DNA of 64,000 nt from Janthinobacterium sp. 67 (GTDB lineage Bacteria > Pseudomonadota > Gammaproteobacteria > Burkholderiales > Burkholderiaceae_D). The position numbers were made by a program, and so were the translations under genes. The DNA is taken from assembly GCF_002797895.1 (NCBI RefSeq), contig NZ_PGES01000001.1, positions 4,030,001 to 4,094,000 of the forward strand, read 5' to 3'. Position 1 is the first letter of the stretch. Every line of letters begins with the position of its first letter. This document shows positions 8,476 to 21,889 of the stretch, one piece after another. The notes under the pieces are model-generated. The model did not search any database. It saw only the letters and a program-made list of their open reading frames with translations, and had not been told where the DNA came from.

Positions 8476-10281
8476 TCACTTGTCTGCGGGGCTACCCTTG
8501 GCTTTATCCACGTCCAGATAGCGCCAGGACGTGAATTCCACGGGGTGGCGCCTGTAGTTTTTTAGCCACGGTTGTTGCAGGTCGGCAGAGATGGGATGCG
8601 TCAGCAGCACCCACGGCGTGTAGGCGTGGATCAGCTGAAACAGGTCGAAGTACAGACTGCGTCGGCGCGGCGTATCGGATAGCAGGCGCGCCTCCTCATA
8701 GCGTTTATTGTAATCGGGCAAGTTGAAGCGGGCATAGTTGGCGCGGCCACTGTTGGGACCGTACAACAATTGCATAAAGTTATCGCCATCGGGGAAGTCG
8801 GCGATCCAGTTGGTCTCGAACATCTGCACCTTGCCCAGGCGCGAGGCCTTGATGATTTCCGTCTTCTTGTCGCTTTTAAACTCCACGCGCACGCCGATGG
8901 CGTTCAGGTTGCGGCGCCACAATTCATCGCGCAAACGCCCCACCGTGCTCGGCTCCGTATGCATGGTGAGCAGCAAAGGTGTGCCGTCCGGCTGGGTGCG
9001 GAAACCATCTGGCCCCGTCTTGTAGCCGAAGCGGTCCAGCAGGGCGCGCGCCAGGGCCGGATCGTAGCCGACGGGGCTGCGGTAATTCTTGTCGTAACCG
9101 AGCACATTCGGCGGCAGCGGCGACTGCGCCGGCAAGGCCAAGCCCTTTTTTAGCAGCGCGATATCTTCGCGGCTGTTGTAGCTGAGGGCGATGGCGCGCC
9201 GCAGGGCCAGCTTGTCCTTGCTCGTGCCGCCCAGCACGGGGTCGTCCATATTCATCCACATGTAATACGTCTGCAGCACGGGAAAGCGTGTCAGCTGCAT
9301 GCCCTTGGCGGCCAAGGCAGGTTTCAGCGCGCCATTGACCAGCACCATGTCCGTCATCGATTCGGGCACTTGCTCCAGGTAATCGAACTCACCTTTCAGG
9401 AAACCCAGCATGCGCGATTGATATTCCTCGACGATGCGTACCTCGATGCGCTCGACCAGCGGCAATTGCTTGCCTTCCAGCCCAGTGGCGATGGCGCGCG
9501 CGTCGACCGGCAAGGCGGCCAGCGCCTTGGCATCCGTATGGAACACGGTGGGGCGGAAAGTCGGGTTGGCCTGCAGCACGATCTTGTCGCTGCGTTTCCA
9601 TTCCTTCACCAGGAACGGCCCCGTGCCCACGGGGTGATTACCGATCTGCCCCGGCGCCGGGTACGCTTCGGCCACTTCGCGCGCCACCACGGCGGTCGCC
9701 GGCATGGCCAGGTAAAACAGGAAGTTCGGGTCGACGCCATTGAGGCGGATGCGCAAGGTGTATTTGTCCAGCGCCTGCAGGCCGGCGATCGGCGTGTCAT
9801 AGCTGAACTTTGTTTTCAGGGCCGCATCGCCCACCAGCTTGTCTTCCAGCAAGAACAGCCACGGCGACTTCAGGCTGGGGTCATACAGCCGCGTCAGGCT
9901 GTACACATAATCCTGCGCCGTCACTTCGCGCGGCTTGCCCTTGAAGGCGGGATCGGGCGTAAAGAAAATACCGGGCTGCAAGTGAAAGATATACGTGCGC
10001 CCGCCATCTTCCACGGTTGGCATCGCGCGCGCCGTATTGCCCTGCAGTTGCACCGGGCGGGCCAGGTAGTCATAGCGCAGCAAGGGATCGAAAATGTTTT
10101 CCATCAAATTCAGGCTGGCCAGGTCGGACGCCACGGCCGGGTCCAGGCCCGTCTCGCTGGTGCTGAGGAACAGGTGCAAGGTCTTGTTCGCGCGGGCATC
10201 GGCGGCGGCATGGGCCGGTACGGTAAAAAGCGTCAGCAGGGCCAGGCTGGCGGCGCAGGCGGTTTTGCGTAAAAACATCAT
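8476..10281 (-). CDS. ABC transporter substrate-binding protein, family 5 (oligopeptide type)
   Basis: A 601-residue periplasmic binding protein of the SBP_bac_5 family (DppA, OppA, YejA, SgrR relatives). A signal peptide ends near VPAHA. Family landmarks include LSTSETGLDPAVASDLASL at the mature N-terminus, the following ENIFDPLLRYD, and TYIFHLQPGIFFTPDP. The long form (about 600 residues) is like YejA-type proteins. The ATG pair at 10281/10278 was preferred over a TTG three bases upstream. No permease or ATPase gene is next to it, so it either uses permeases coded elsewhere or acts as a lone binding protein. It precedes the TonB receptor gene on the same strand by 217 bases and could hand over the same ligand. 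Confidence 0.9.
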   Translation of the reverse strand: MMFLRKTACAASLALLTLFTVPAHAAADARANKTLHLFLSTSETGLDPAVASDLASLNLMENIFDPLLRYDYLARPVQLQGNTARAMPTVEDGGRTYIFHLQPGIFFTPDPAFKGKPREVTAQDYVYSLTRLYDPSLKSPWLFLLEDKLVGDAALKTKFSYDTPIAGLQALDKYTLRIRLNGVDPNFLFYLAMPATAVVAREVAEAYPAPGQIGNHPVGTGPFLVKEWKRSDKIVLQANPTFRPTVFHTDAKALAALPVDARAIATGLEGKQLPLVERIEVRIVEEYQSRMLGFLKGEFDYLEQVPESMTDMVLVNGALKPALAAKGMQLTRFPVLQTYYMWMNMDDPVLGGTSKDKLALRRAIALSYNSREDIALLKKGLALPAQSPLPPNVLGYDKNYRSPVGYDPALARALLDRFGYKTGPDGFRTQPDGTPLLLTMHTEPSTVGRLRDELWRRNLNAIGVRVEFKSDKKTEIIKASRLGKVQMFETNWIADFPDGDNFMQLLYGPNSGRANYARFNLPDYNKRYEEARLLSDTPRRRSLYFDLFQLIHAYTPWVLLTHPISADLQQPWLKNYRRHPVEFTSWRYLDVDKAKGSPADK

Positions 10282-10494
10282 CAATAATCCAGTGCAGACA
10301 AGGTAAGGAACAGCGGCAAGCGGCAGGCATCCCCCACACTACGCGGGCACGCTGCGGGGCGCCAATGAAAACAGGCTGCCAGCTTATAACTTTTTGGCAT
10401 GCGATTGCTGCATTCTTTCATCAACTCGTATCGGGCTGCCCCTATACTTTGTTTGCAGACATTTTTCACACCCGACACACAAAACTGATCGCAT

Positions 10495-11733
10495 ATGGCA
10501 CTTAATTACATCTGGTCCGGCTTTTTCCTCGTAGGCTTCCTGGCCGCAGTGCTGCAGTGGCTGTTTCTCGGTGATACCGATATCTTCAAGCGCATCATCG
10601 ACGGCACGTTCGAGACGGCGCGCATGGGCGTGATGGACATTGCCCTGCCGCTGGCGGGCGTGATGACCTTGTGGCTCGGCATCATGAACATCGGCGAAAA
10701 GGCGGGCATCGTCGGCTGGCTGGCCAAAGTCATCGCACCGTTCTTTTCGCGCATCTTCCCGGAAATTCCCAAGGACCATCCTGCCACCGGCCACATGGTG
10801 ATGAATTTCTCGGCCAACCTGCTGGGCCTGGACAATGCGGCCACGCCGTTCGGCTTGAAGGCCATGGAAAGCCTGCAGACCTTGAACCCGAACAAGGAAG
10901 AGGCGACAAATGCGCAGATCATGTTTCTGGTGCTGCACACCTCGGGCCTGACCCTGATTCCGCTGGCCATCATGGCGCAGCGCTCCATCCTCGGCGCCGC
11001 CGACCCGTCCGACATCTTTATTCCCTGCATGATCGCCACCTATGTGGCCACCATGGTCGGCATCATCACGGTGTCCATCAAGCAGCGCATCAACTTGCTC
11101 AACCGTGTCGTGCTGGGCTGGATGGGCGGCATGACGAGCGCCATCGTCGCCATGATCTGGTACTTCACGCAATACCTGACGAAACAGGAAATCGAGCTGG
11201 TCTCGAAAGTGGTCAGCAACCTGGTCTTGATCAGCGTGATCGCCATATTTATTATTGGCGCGTTGCGCAAGAAAGTGAACGTGTACGACGCCTTCATCGA
11301 GGGCGCCAAAGGCGGCATCCAGACGTCGATCACCGTGATTCCCTACCTGGTCGGCATGCTGGTGGCCATCAGCGTCATCCGCAACGCCGGCGTATTCAAT
11401 TTCCTGATGAGCGGCATGAACTGGTTCTTCGCCAACCTGGGCATCAATACGGATTTCGTGCCCGCCCTGCCGACGGCCATGATGAAGCCGCTCAGCGGCT
11501 CCGGCTCGAAAGCCATGATGATTGACGCCATGAATACCTACGGCGTCGACTCCTTCGTCGGCCGCCTGGCTTGCGTCTTCCAGGGCTCGGCCGACACTAC
11601 CTTCTATATTGTGGCCCTGTACTTCGGCTCGGTGGGCATCCGCAAGACGCGCTATGCCATCACGGCCGGCCTGATCGCGGATCTGGCTGGCGTGATTACC
11701 GCCGTCTTCGTTGCCTACGTCTTTTTCCATTGA
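10495..11733 (+). CDS. Nucleoside-recognition (Gate) domain membrane protein, SpmA-SpmB fusion type
   Basis: A 412-residue polytopic protein containing two Gate/nucleoside-recognition domains, corresponding to the separate spore maturation proteins SpmA and SpmB of Bacillus. The first half carries IALPLAGVMTLWLGIMNIGE and MNFSANLLGLDNAATPFG; the second carries SITVIPYLVGMLVAISVIR, KPLSGSGSKAMM and FQGSADTTFYIVALYFGSVG. Such fusions are common in non-sporulating proteobacteria and their transported substrate is unknown. The ATG at 10495 begins the conserved N-terminal helix; a TATACT box at 10443-10448 lies about 45 bases upstream without a clear -35. The dacB gene follows after 8 bases with its own strong ribosome site, so the two are co-transcribed and a cell-wall link is plausible. 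Confidence 0.88.
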   Translation: MALNYIWSGFFLVGFLAAVLQWLFLGDTDIFKRIIDGTFETARMGVMDIALPLAGVMTLWLGIMNIGEKAGIVGWLAKVIAPFFSRIFPEIPKDHPATGHMVMNFSANLLGLDNAATPFGLKAMESLQTLNPNKEEATNAQIMFLVLHTSGLTLIPLAIMAQRSILGAADPSDIFIPCMIATYVATMVGIITVSIKQRINLLNRVVLGWMGGMTSAIVAMIWYFTQYLTKQEIELVSKVVSNLVLISVIAIFIIGALRKKVNVYDAFIEGAKGGIQTSITVIPYLVGMLVAISVIRNAGVFNFLMSGMNWFFANLGINTDFVPALPTAMMKPLSGSGSKAMMIDAMNTYGVDSFVGRLACVFQGSADTTFYIVALYFGSVGIRKTRYAITAGLIADLAGVITAVFVAYVFFH

Positions 11734-11741
11734 GGAGCACC

Positions 11742-13244
11742 ATGTTACGTCCTGTCCTGATGGCTGCGCTGTTGGCGGGCCTTGGCCTGTCGACTGCCCA
11801 CGCGCAATTGCCCGAATCCGTCAGCCTGCTGCTGCGCAGCGCAAATATCCCCGAAGACGCCATGGGCGCCATCGTCTTGCGCGGCAACACCACGGTGCTG
11901 TCGCATGGGGCCGAGCGCAGCATGCAGCCGGCCTCCACCATGAAGCTCGTGACGACGGCCGTGGGCCTGGAGCAGCTTGGGCCCATCTTTCGCGGCCGCA
12001 CGGAGTTGCGCACCAGCGCCGACGTCATCAATGGCGTACTGAAGGGCGACTTGATCCTGCGCGGCGGTGCCGATACGGATTTCAATGCGGACGTGCTGGA
12101 GCACATGCTGCAAACCTTGCGCACGCAAGGCATCGTGAAAATCAAGGGCGATTTGATCCTCGACCGCCAGCTGTTCCAGCCGGCCCGGCCCGATATCGGT
12201 GCGCCGCCCTTCGACGAATCGGCCGAATTCCGCTACAACGTCATCCCCGATGCCTTGCTGCTGAACACCAATCTGCTCGATATCAATATGAACTCGACGG
12301 AGCGGCAATTGAGCATCCTGATGCAGCCGGCGCTCGAGAACGTCAGCATCACGAGCGACATGAAACTCATCAAGGGCAGTTGCGCCAGATGGGAAGACGG
12401 CTGGCGCCCGCCCGAATACCGGCGCGATGCGAGCGGCAAGCTGCAAGTAATCCTGCACGGCACCTTCCCGCAAAATTGCAGCAAGGCCACCAGCATCAAT
12501 GTGCTCGACCGCAACGATTACGCGGACCGCTTGTTCCGTGCGACCTGGAAACGCCTGGGCGGCACGATCACAGGCACGGTGCGCGAAGCGCCGGCAACCG
12601 GCTTGCCGCCAACGGCCGAACCGGTCGGCACGCGCATGCTGGCCGACCATGTGGCCCGTGCCTTGCCAGAAGTGCTGCGCGATATCAACAAGACCTCCGA
12701 CAACACCCTGGCCCGCACCCTGTTCCTGAGCCTGGGCAGCCTGCAAAGCGATGGCTGGCTGGGTAGCCGTCCCGTCGCCATGGCGGCGCCGGAAGACACG
12801 GCCACGCGTGCGCGGCAAGTGATCCAGGAATGGTTCCAGCGGCACAATATCAATACCCAGGGCATGCTGGTCGACAACGGTTCAGGCTTGTCGCGCACGG
12901 GACGCATTGCGCCTGCGCAAATGGCCGGTGTCTTGCAAGCGATGCAGCAAAGCCCGTGGGCGCCCGAGTTCCAGTCCAGCCTGCCCATCGTCGCGCTCGA
13001 CGGCACCATGCGCAAGCGCCTGCTGAACAGCCCGGCCGCCGCGCGAGCCCGCATCAAGACGGGAACGTTGAAGAATGTGGTGGCCATCGCCGGCTATGTC
13101 CCCGACGCCAACAACCAGCTGTGCGTGGTGGTCGCCATGATCAATAGCGACCTGGTGGGCAACGGTAACGGCCGCGCCGCCGTCGATTCCTTGATCGAGT
13201 GGGTCGCCAAAAGCGGCGCGACGCCGGTAGTGGCCGGCCAATAA
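11742..13244 (+). CDS. dacB: D-alanyl-D-alanine carboxypeptidase/endopeptidase (PBP4)
   Basis: A 500-residue class C low-mass penicillin-binding protein (peptidase family S13) that trims terminal D-Ala and cuts crosslinks in the periplasm. A signal peptide ends at THAHA-like LSTAHAQ (about residue 21). The three active-site motifs are present: Ser65-x-x-Lys68 in ASTMK, Ser-Asp-Asn at 319-321 in KTSDNTLA, and Lys-Thr-Gly at 439-441 in RIKTGTLK. The ATG at 11742 follows GAGGAG by five bases. The gene follows the SpmAB-like gene by 8 bases and is closed by a strong terminator. Length is close to E. coli DacB (477). Confidence 0.94.
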   Translation: MLRPVLMAALLAGLGLSTAHAQLPESVSLLLRSANIPEDAMGAIVLRGNTTVLSHGAERSMQPASTMKLVTTAVGLEQLGPIFRGRTELRTSADVINGVLKGDLILRGGADTDFNADVLEHMLQTLRTQGIVKIKGDLILDRQLFQPARPDIGAPPFDESAEFRYNVIPDALLLNTNLLDINMNSTERQLSILMQPALENVSITSDMKLIKGSCARWEDGWRPPEYRRDASGKLQVILHGTFPQNCSKATSINVLDRNDYADRLFRATWKRLGGTITGTVREAPATGLPPTAEPVGTRMLADHVARALPEVLRDINKTSDNTLARTLFLSLGSLQSDGWLGSRPVAMAAPEDTATRARQVIQEWFQRHNINTQGMLVDNGSGLSRTGRIAPAQMAGVLQAMQQSPWAPEFQSSLPIVALDGTMRKRLLNSPAAARARIKTGTLKNVVAIAGYVPDANNQLCVVVAMINSDLVGNGNGRAAVDSLIEWVAKSGATPVVAGQ

Positions 13245-13263
13245 AGGGAAGTAGTGATAGAAA

Positions 13264-13289
13264 GGCAGCGCGCAGCGCTGCCTTTTTTT
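13264..13289 (+). terminator. Intrinsic terminator of the spmAB-like/dacB operon
   Basis: GGCAGCGC (13264-13271), loop GCA, GCGCTGCC (13275-13282), then seven T residues. It lies 20 bases after the dacB stop. Confidence 0.88.
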
Positions 13290-13312
13290 CGTTTGTCACT
13301 TGGCTGCCAACT

Positions 13313-13393
13313 TGTCGGATTACGCTACGCTAATCCGACCTACCGGACTTTACATGACCGTAGGTCGGCTTAGCGCTGCGCGCGTAAGCCGAC
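13313..13393. repeat. Paired GTAGGTCGG-type hairpin repeats, pair 1
   Basis: Two imperfect hairpins lie tail to tail: 13313-13343 (TGTCGGATTA...TAATCCGACCTAC) and 13360-13393 (GTAGGTCGGCTTA...TAAGCCGAC). The outer arms are shared with pairs at 51053-51141 and 55096-55192. The inner bases change together (GGATTA with TAATCC, GGCTTA with TAAGCC), so pairing is kept. This is the pattern of REP/BIME-like extragenic elements. Confidence 0.7.
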
Positions 13394-13426
13394 ACCACCA
13401 CCGGCGCCCGACAAAACCACCAGACG

Positions 13427-13459
13427 AAAAAAAACCCGCCAATTGCTTGACGGGTTTTT
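13427..13459 (-). terminator. Terminator of rRNA operon copy 1
   Basis: On the minus strand AACCCGTCAAG, then CAATTGGCGGGTT, form a hairpin followed by a run of T residues (13434-13427). It begins about 20 bases beyond the 3' end of the 5S gene. Confidence 0.8.
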
Positions 13460-13477
13460 CTCTACTGCGAATAACAA

Positions 13478-13591
13478 GCCTGACGATAACCTACTTTCAC
13501 ACTGGTTGCAGCACTATCATCGGCGCAAAGTTGTTTCACGGTCCTGTTCGGGATGGGAAGGGGTGGGACCAACTTGCTATGGTCATCAGGC
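13478..13591 (-). rRNA. rrf: 5S ribosomal RNA, copy 1
   Basis: A 114-base 5S gene with complementary ends (GCCTGAT... and ...ATCGTCAGGC on the minus strand) and the conserved CCCATCCCGAACAGG-type loop. It is identical to the copy at 22926-23039. Ends were set from the terminal stem and may be off by one or two bases. Confidence 0.94.
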
Positions 13592-13726
13592 ATAACTTGT
13601 ACTGACGCTTGTTCTCTGTTGAGCAACAAGGCCATGAATCTGGAAGAAGCAAAGATTGGGGTAATGACTGGTAGTATCAACAAACTCACAACGTTGTACC
13701 GTCTTATCCTCTGTACCTGCTAAGGT

Positions 13727-16611
<2,885 letters not shown>

Positions 16612-16865
16612 CGTTAGCCTCTGAAGACCGAAGTCATCAAAGAGCGCTACAGGGATAAGAAAGTACAACGTTGTTGCTTGTTTGTTGATACATACAATCA
16701 TTACCCATCAAGTCGCCTCATGCATTGCTGCACGCATAGACTTGATCAATAAATAATCTTTACTTCTTCCAGATTGTTAAAGAACGAAACAGCTTTGATC
16801 GCTAAAAGATCAAACCTAAACCTGAGTCACTGACCGGCTTACGTTTGCACTTTCGAGTAAAACTT
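16612..16865 (-). other. 23S-tRNA internal transcribed spacer with boxA, copy 1
   Basis: Spacer between tRNA-Ala and 23S. It contains a boxA-like antitermination signal at 16774-16785 (GTTCTTTAACAA on the minus strand) and processing stems that flank the 23S gene. No open frame or extra tRNA is seen. The copy at 26059-26312 appears identical. Confidence 0.7.
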
Positions 16866-16941
16866 TGGTGGAGGATGACGGGATCGAACCGACGACCCCC
16901 TGCTTGCAAAGCAGGTGCTCTCCCAGCTGAGCTAATCCCCC
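16866..16941 (-). tRNA. tRNA-Ala (TGC), copy 1
   Basis: 76 bases including an encoded CCA. The acceptor stem starts GGGGGAT, the anticodon loop has TTTGCAA with anticodon TGC, and the T arm has GGTTCGATCC. It sits in the 16S-23S spacer together with tRNA-Ile, the standard arrangement. Confidence 0.96.
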
Positions 16942-16952
16942 TGGGTAATGAC

Positions 16953-17029
16953 TGGTAGGGCTGGTTGGACTCGAACCAACGACCCCCGCGTTATCAACAC
17001 GGTGCTCTAACCAGCTGAGCTACAGCCCC
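16953..17029 (-). tRNA. tRNA-Ile (GAT), copy 1
   Basis: 77 bases including an encoded CCA. The acceptor stem is GGGGCTG with CAGCCCT (one G-T pair at the end), the anticodon loop carries GAT, and the T arm has GGTTCGAGTCC. It is the first tRNA after 16S in the operon. Confidence 0.96.
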
Positions 17030-17124
17030 AACGCGGAACTACTACGACTACTGTTTCTTCTTAATTAAACAGCCGATAAGTGTGAACATTTGATGCGTGA
17101 ATCATTACTGATTCGTGCAAACTC

Positions 17125-18660
<1,536 letters not shown>

Positions 18661-18954
18661 TCTCTGTTACTTTGCCGTTTTACCGGCATGGTCGAACTAT
18701 TTAACTAGTTCAAACCCCTCGCATTGCGAGGTGTTTGCTCACTCAAAAAACTGACAGGCTACTTCCGAAGAAGTATCCTATTTCATTATTTCTTGTGAAC
18801 ATTTGATATTTTAAGTATTACGACAATCCGAAGATCATCGCTGCACTACATCAAATGCCCACACTTATCGACTGTTAATTGTTAAAGAACTGTATTCGGT
18901 ACTGCTTTCGCGCTATCGACAAAGCGTTGTGTTTGTCAGCTGCGAAGAAGGAAG
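18661..18954 (-). other. Leader of rRNA operon copy 1, with boxA
   Basis: Transcribed leader between promoter P2 and 16S. A boxA antitermination signal (GTTCTTTAACAA, minus strand) is at 18879-18890, followed by further leader bases that can pair with the region after 16S for RNase III processing. Compared with copy 2 it has an extra block just upstream of 16S at about 18690-18735, including a small hairpin CCTCGCATTGCGAGG. No gene is seen. Confidence 0.7.
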
Positions 18955-18983
18955 AGTATGAAGCATTTCGCTAAATCCGTCAA
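18955..18983 (-). promoter_or_regulatory. rRNA promoter P2, copy 1
   Basis: On the minus strand TTGACG (18983-18978), 17-base spacer, CATACT (18960-18955). The same boxes and spacing occur before copy 2. Confidence 0.75.
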
Positions 18984-19059
18984 CTCCTTCTTTTACGACT
19001 CATCGCCGTTTCCGGTGATCCTCAAGTGCCGCATTGACTGCGTCTCATTGGGGAGGCGA

Positions 19060-19089
19060 ACTATAGCAAAGCCCCGCCAGTCTTGGCAA
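19060..19089 (-). promoter_or_regulatory. rRNA promoter P1, copy 1
   Basis: On the minus strand TTGCCA (19089-19084), 18-base spacer, TATAGT (19065-19060), followed by a block conserved in both operons (TCGCCTCCCCAATGAGAC). The -35 lies inside a hairpin that may terminate the upstream gntR transcript. Confidence 0.55.
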
Positions 19090-19096
19090 GGGCTTT
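19068..19096 (-). terminator. Hairpin after the GntR gene, overlapping rRNA promoter P1
   Basis: AAAGCCC and GGGCTTT arms, with an inner CCA/TGG pair, lie 22 bases after the gntR stop. The T-tract is only three bases long, so termination would be weak. It would limit read-through of the transporter operon into rRNA copy 1. Confidence 0.4.
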
Positions 19097-19118
19097 CATT
19101 CGCCATCCATGTTTTTGT

Positions 19119-19817
19119 TCAGGCAGCCAGCAGAGCTTTGACCAGGTCTTTCTTGTCGACGGACTCCGTGGCATCGACATGCAGCGCTTTGAGCACATGG
19201 TCGAGATGATGCAACATGATGTCGACTGCAGCGTCGGCATTGCCTGCCTTGGCCGCCTCGATGAACAGCGCATGCTCATCCGATGAACAACTGGCGTCTT
19301 CGCTGGACTGCTGGTGCATGGCGATCAGCGAGGTCCGCGCCGTCAGTTTGCGCAAGATTTCCTTCAACACCAGATTACCAACGATATCGGCCAGCAAGGT
19401 GTGAAAGTCACCCAGCAACCTGGCGCGCAGCGGCAGATCGTTTTGTGCCAGGGCCTGGCGTTCCAGCGCAAGGTGGGCATCGATGCGGCGATAATCATCG
19501 GCCTTGGCGATGGTCACGAAATCACGCGCCAGGCCGGCCTCAAGCGTGCGGCGCACGGCAAAGATTTCGCGCGCCTCGCGTTCACTGAGCTTGCACACAC
19601 AAGCGCCCTTTTCCGGAACGATCTCGATGAGCTCATCCTTCGACAGCATCAGCAAGGCCGCACGGATCTTGGTACGACTGACCGAATACACGCGGGCCAG
19701 GGCCTCTTCCTTGAGCTTGGTGCCAGAGGGCAAGCGGCGTTCGATAATCGCCGCCGCAATATCCGCGGCGATCTCCTCGGACGAGTTGGTAACAGCTGGT
19801 GTGGTGGGGTCAAGCAT
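19119..19817 (-). CDS. GntR-family regulator with FCD ligand domain
   Basis: A 232-residue repressor of the FadR subfamily. The winged helix covers about residues 10-75 ([20 protein letters not shown], then [18 protein letters not shown] and [11 protein letters not shown]). The FCD effector domain follows, with likely metal ligands in [17 protein letters not shown] and [20 protein letters not shown]. It is the last gene of the minus-strand ABC transporter operon, 26 bases after the ATPase gene, so it probably controls that operon in response to a carboxylate or amino acid. A possible operator with direct repeats lies before the binding-protein gene at 22755-22777. Confidence 0.9.
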   Translation of the reverse strand: MLDPTTPAVTNSSEEIAADIAAAIIERRLPSGTKLKEEALARVYSVSRTKIRAALLMLSKDELIEIVPEKGACVCKLSEREAREIFAVRRTLEAGLARDFVTIAKADDYRRIDAHLALERQALAQNDLPLRARLLGDFHTLLADIVGNLVLKEILRKLTARTSLIAMHQQSSEDASCSSDEHALFIEAAKAGNADAAVDIMLHHLDHVLKALHVDATESVDKKDLVKALLAA

Positions 19818-19843
19818 GCGGGATCTGGCGTTGGCAAAGACGA

Positions 19844-20572
19844 TCAGGAAACCGAACTGATGAAACTGGCCAGTTCAGGCGTCGACGGTGCGGCAAACAG
19901 CGTCTTCGGATCACCTTGCTCATGGATTTTCCCCTGGTGCATGAACACCAGCTGGTCCCCCACCTCGCGTGCGAAGCGCATTTCATGCGTGACCATGATC
20001 AAGGTCATGCCATCCTCGGCCAGCTTGCGCACCACGGCCAGCACTTCGTTTACCAGTTCCGGATCGAGTGCCGAGGTAATTTCATCGCACAACAGTATTT
20101 TCGGCTGCATCGCCAGCGCCCGGGCAATTGCCACACGCTGCTGCTGGCCGCCCGACAGCTGGTCTGGAAACGCGTCAAAGCGATCGGCAAGGCCGACTTT
20201 TGCCAGCGCATCGCGCGCCAGCGCCTCTGCTTGCTGCTTGCCGATTTTTTTGACCACGGTCGGCGCCAGCATCACATTCTGTCCGGCCGTCAGATGCGGG
20301 TACAGATTGAACTGCTGGAACACCATGCCGACTTTCAGGCGCAACTGGCGCAAATCGGTCTGGCCGACGGTGACCCTCACGCCATCGACGTCGAGCGAGC
20401 CTTCGTCGAAACTTTCCAGTCCATTGATCGAGCGCAGCAAGGTACTCTTGCCCGAACCGCTGCGTCCGATCACTGCCGTCACTTGCCCTTCCTTGACGCG
20501 CAAGTCGATGCCCTTGAGAACGTGGTGCGCACCAAAGCGCTTGTGCAAACCATTGATGCTAACGAGAGACAT
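19844..20572 (-). CDS. Polar amino acid ABC transporter, ATP-binding protein
   Basis: A 242-residue ATPase of the GlnQ/HisP/GltL class that powers amino acid uptake. Walker A is GRSGSGKST, the signature is LSGGQQQR, Walker B is [12 protein letters not shown] and the switch His is in MVTHEM. The ATG at 20572 was chosen over one 27 bases upstream because GGAAAGGAAAA precedes it and [14 protein letters not shown] is the usual N-terminus. It overlaps the end of the permease gene by 14 bases, indicating translational coupling. Confidence 0.93.
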   Translation of the reverse strand: MSLVSINGLHKRFGAHHVLKGIDLRVKEGQVTAVIGRSGSGKSTLLRSINGLESFDEGSLDVDGVRVTVGQTDLRQLRLKVGMVFQQFNLYPHLTAGQNVMLAPTVVKKIGKQQAEALARDALAKVGLADRFDAFPDQLSGGQQQRVAIARALAMQPKILLCDEITSALDPELVNEVLAVVRKLAEDGMTLIMVTHEMRFAREVGDQLVFMHQGKIHEQGDPKTLFAAPSTPELASFISSVS

Positions 20573-21209
20573 TGATTTTCCTTTCCAGGCGGCGGGCATA
20601 CAGCGAAAGCGGGAAACACAAGCAAAAATACATCAGGGCGATCAGGCCATACACGGTGAAGGGCGCAAACGTGGCGTTGCTGATCATCGAGCCGGCCTTG
20701 GTCAGCTCGACAAAACCAATAATGGACGTGACCGCCGTCGCTTTCACGACCTGCACGGAAAAACCGACTGTCGGTGCAACGGCGATGCGCAGCGCCTGCG
20801 GCAAGATCACATGGCGCATCTGCTCCATATACGTCATTGCCGTGCTGGCAGACGCTTCCCACTGGCCACGGGGAATCGCCTCGACGCAACCGCGCCAGAT
20901 TTCCGCCAGGTAGGCGCTGGTAAACAAGGTCAGGGCCACGCTGGCGGCAATCCAGGGCGACACTTGCATGCCGCTCAGCGACAGGCCAAAGAACAGCAGG
21001 AACAATTGCATCAGCAGCGGCGTGCCCTGGAACAACTCGATGTACATGACGGCAAACCGGCGCAGCAGCCGCGCGCTCGAGGTGCGCATCATCAGGATCG
21101 CGATGCCAACCAGGCCGCCACAAACAAAGGCGATCAAGGACAGCAATACCGTCCAGCGCCCCGCCAGCAGCAAGTTGCGAATGATGTCCCACAGCGAAAA
21201 ATCGCTCAT
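20559..21209 (-). CDS. Polar amino acid ABC transporter permease (second)
   Basis: A 216-residue HisM/GltK-type inner membrane permease. Several hydrophobic segments ([20 protein letters not shown], then [17 protein letters not shown], and [19 protein letters not shown]) surround the EAA loop that contacts the ATPase ([20 protein letters not shown]...ILPQALR). It starts inside the last bases of the preceding permease gene (ATGA overlap) and overlaps the ATPase start. Confidence 0.92.
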   Translation of the reverse strand: MSDFSLWDIIRNLLLAGRWTVLLSLIAFVCGGLVGIAILMMRTSSARLLRRFAVMYIELFQGTPLLMQLFLLFFGLSLSGMQVSPWIAASVALTLFTSAYLAEIWRGCVEAIPRGQWEASASTAMTYMEQMRHVILPQALRIAVAPTVGFSVQVVKATAVTSIIGFVELTKAGSMISNATFAPFTVYGLIALMYFCLCFPLSLYARRLERKINVSR

Positions 21210-21874
21210 GTCGCTCTCCTCGCCAGTACGTAGCGGCCAAACAGATCCAACGCGCGGCGCACGCCGACCGCCAGCAAAAAGTACATGATGGTGACGACGA
21301 AATACACTTCGAAGGAGCGGAAGTTACGCGAGGTAATGAAGCCGGCGCCAAAAGTCAGCTCTTCGGCCGAAATTTGCGAACATACGGACGATCCCAGCAT
21401 CACGATCACGATCTGGCTCGACAAGGCTGGCCACATCTTGAGCAAGGCCTGGCGCAGAATCACGCAGCGAAAAATCTGGAAGCGCGACATCGCCAGCGCC
21501 GACGCGGCCTCGATATGGCCTTTCGGCACAGACTCCACGCCAGCGCGGATGATCTCGGTGCTATAGGCGCCCAGGTTGAGCACCATCGCAATCGTTGCCG
21601 CCTGCCACTCGCTCAAATGAATGCCGAGGCTGGGCAAGCCGAAGAAGACAAAGAACAGCTGCACAATGAACGGCGTGTTGCGGATCAGCTCCACATACAC
21701 GGTGTAGACCGGGAACAGCACGGGCAGTTTCCAGGCGCGCGAAATGGCGCCAAGAATACCGATGGCAACCCCGAGCACGGTGCCAACGAGTGTCAGGCGC
21801 AAGGTACCGATTACGCCGTTGTACAGATACTCGCGGTATTCCCAAATACTGCTGAAATCAAAAGTGTATGCCAT
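21206..21874 (-). CDS. Polar amino acid ABC transporter permease (first)
   Basis: A 222-residue HisQ/GltJ-type permease, partner of the next gene. The N-terminal part has [20 protein letters not shown]; the motif [20 protein letters not shown] is typical of polar amino acid permeases; the EAA loop is [20 protein letters not shown]. It follows the binding-protein gene by 15 bases and overlaps the second permease by 4. Confidence 0.92.
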   Translation of the reverse strand: MAYTFDFSSIWEYREYLYNGVIGTLRLTLVGTVLGVAIGILGAISRAWKLPVLFPVYTVYVELIRNTPFIVQLFFVFFGLPSLGIHLSEWQAATIAMVLNLGAYSTEIIRAGVESVPKGHIEAASALAMSRFQIFRCVILRQALLKMWPALSSQIVIVMLGSSVCSQISAEELTFGAGFITSRNFRSFEVYFVVTIMYFLLAVGVRRALDLFGRYVLARRAT

Positions 21875-21889
21875 CGCGCGCTTGACCGC

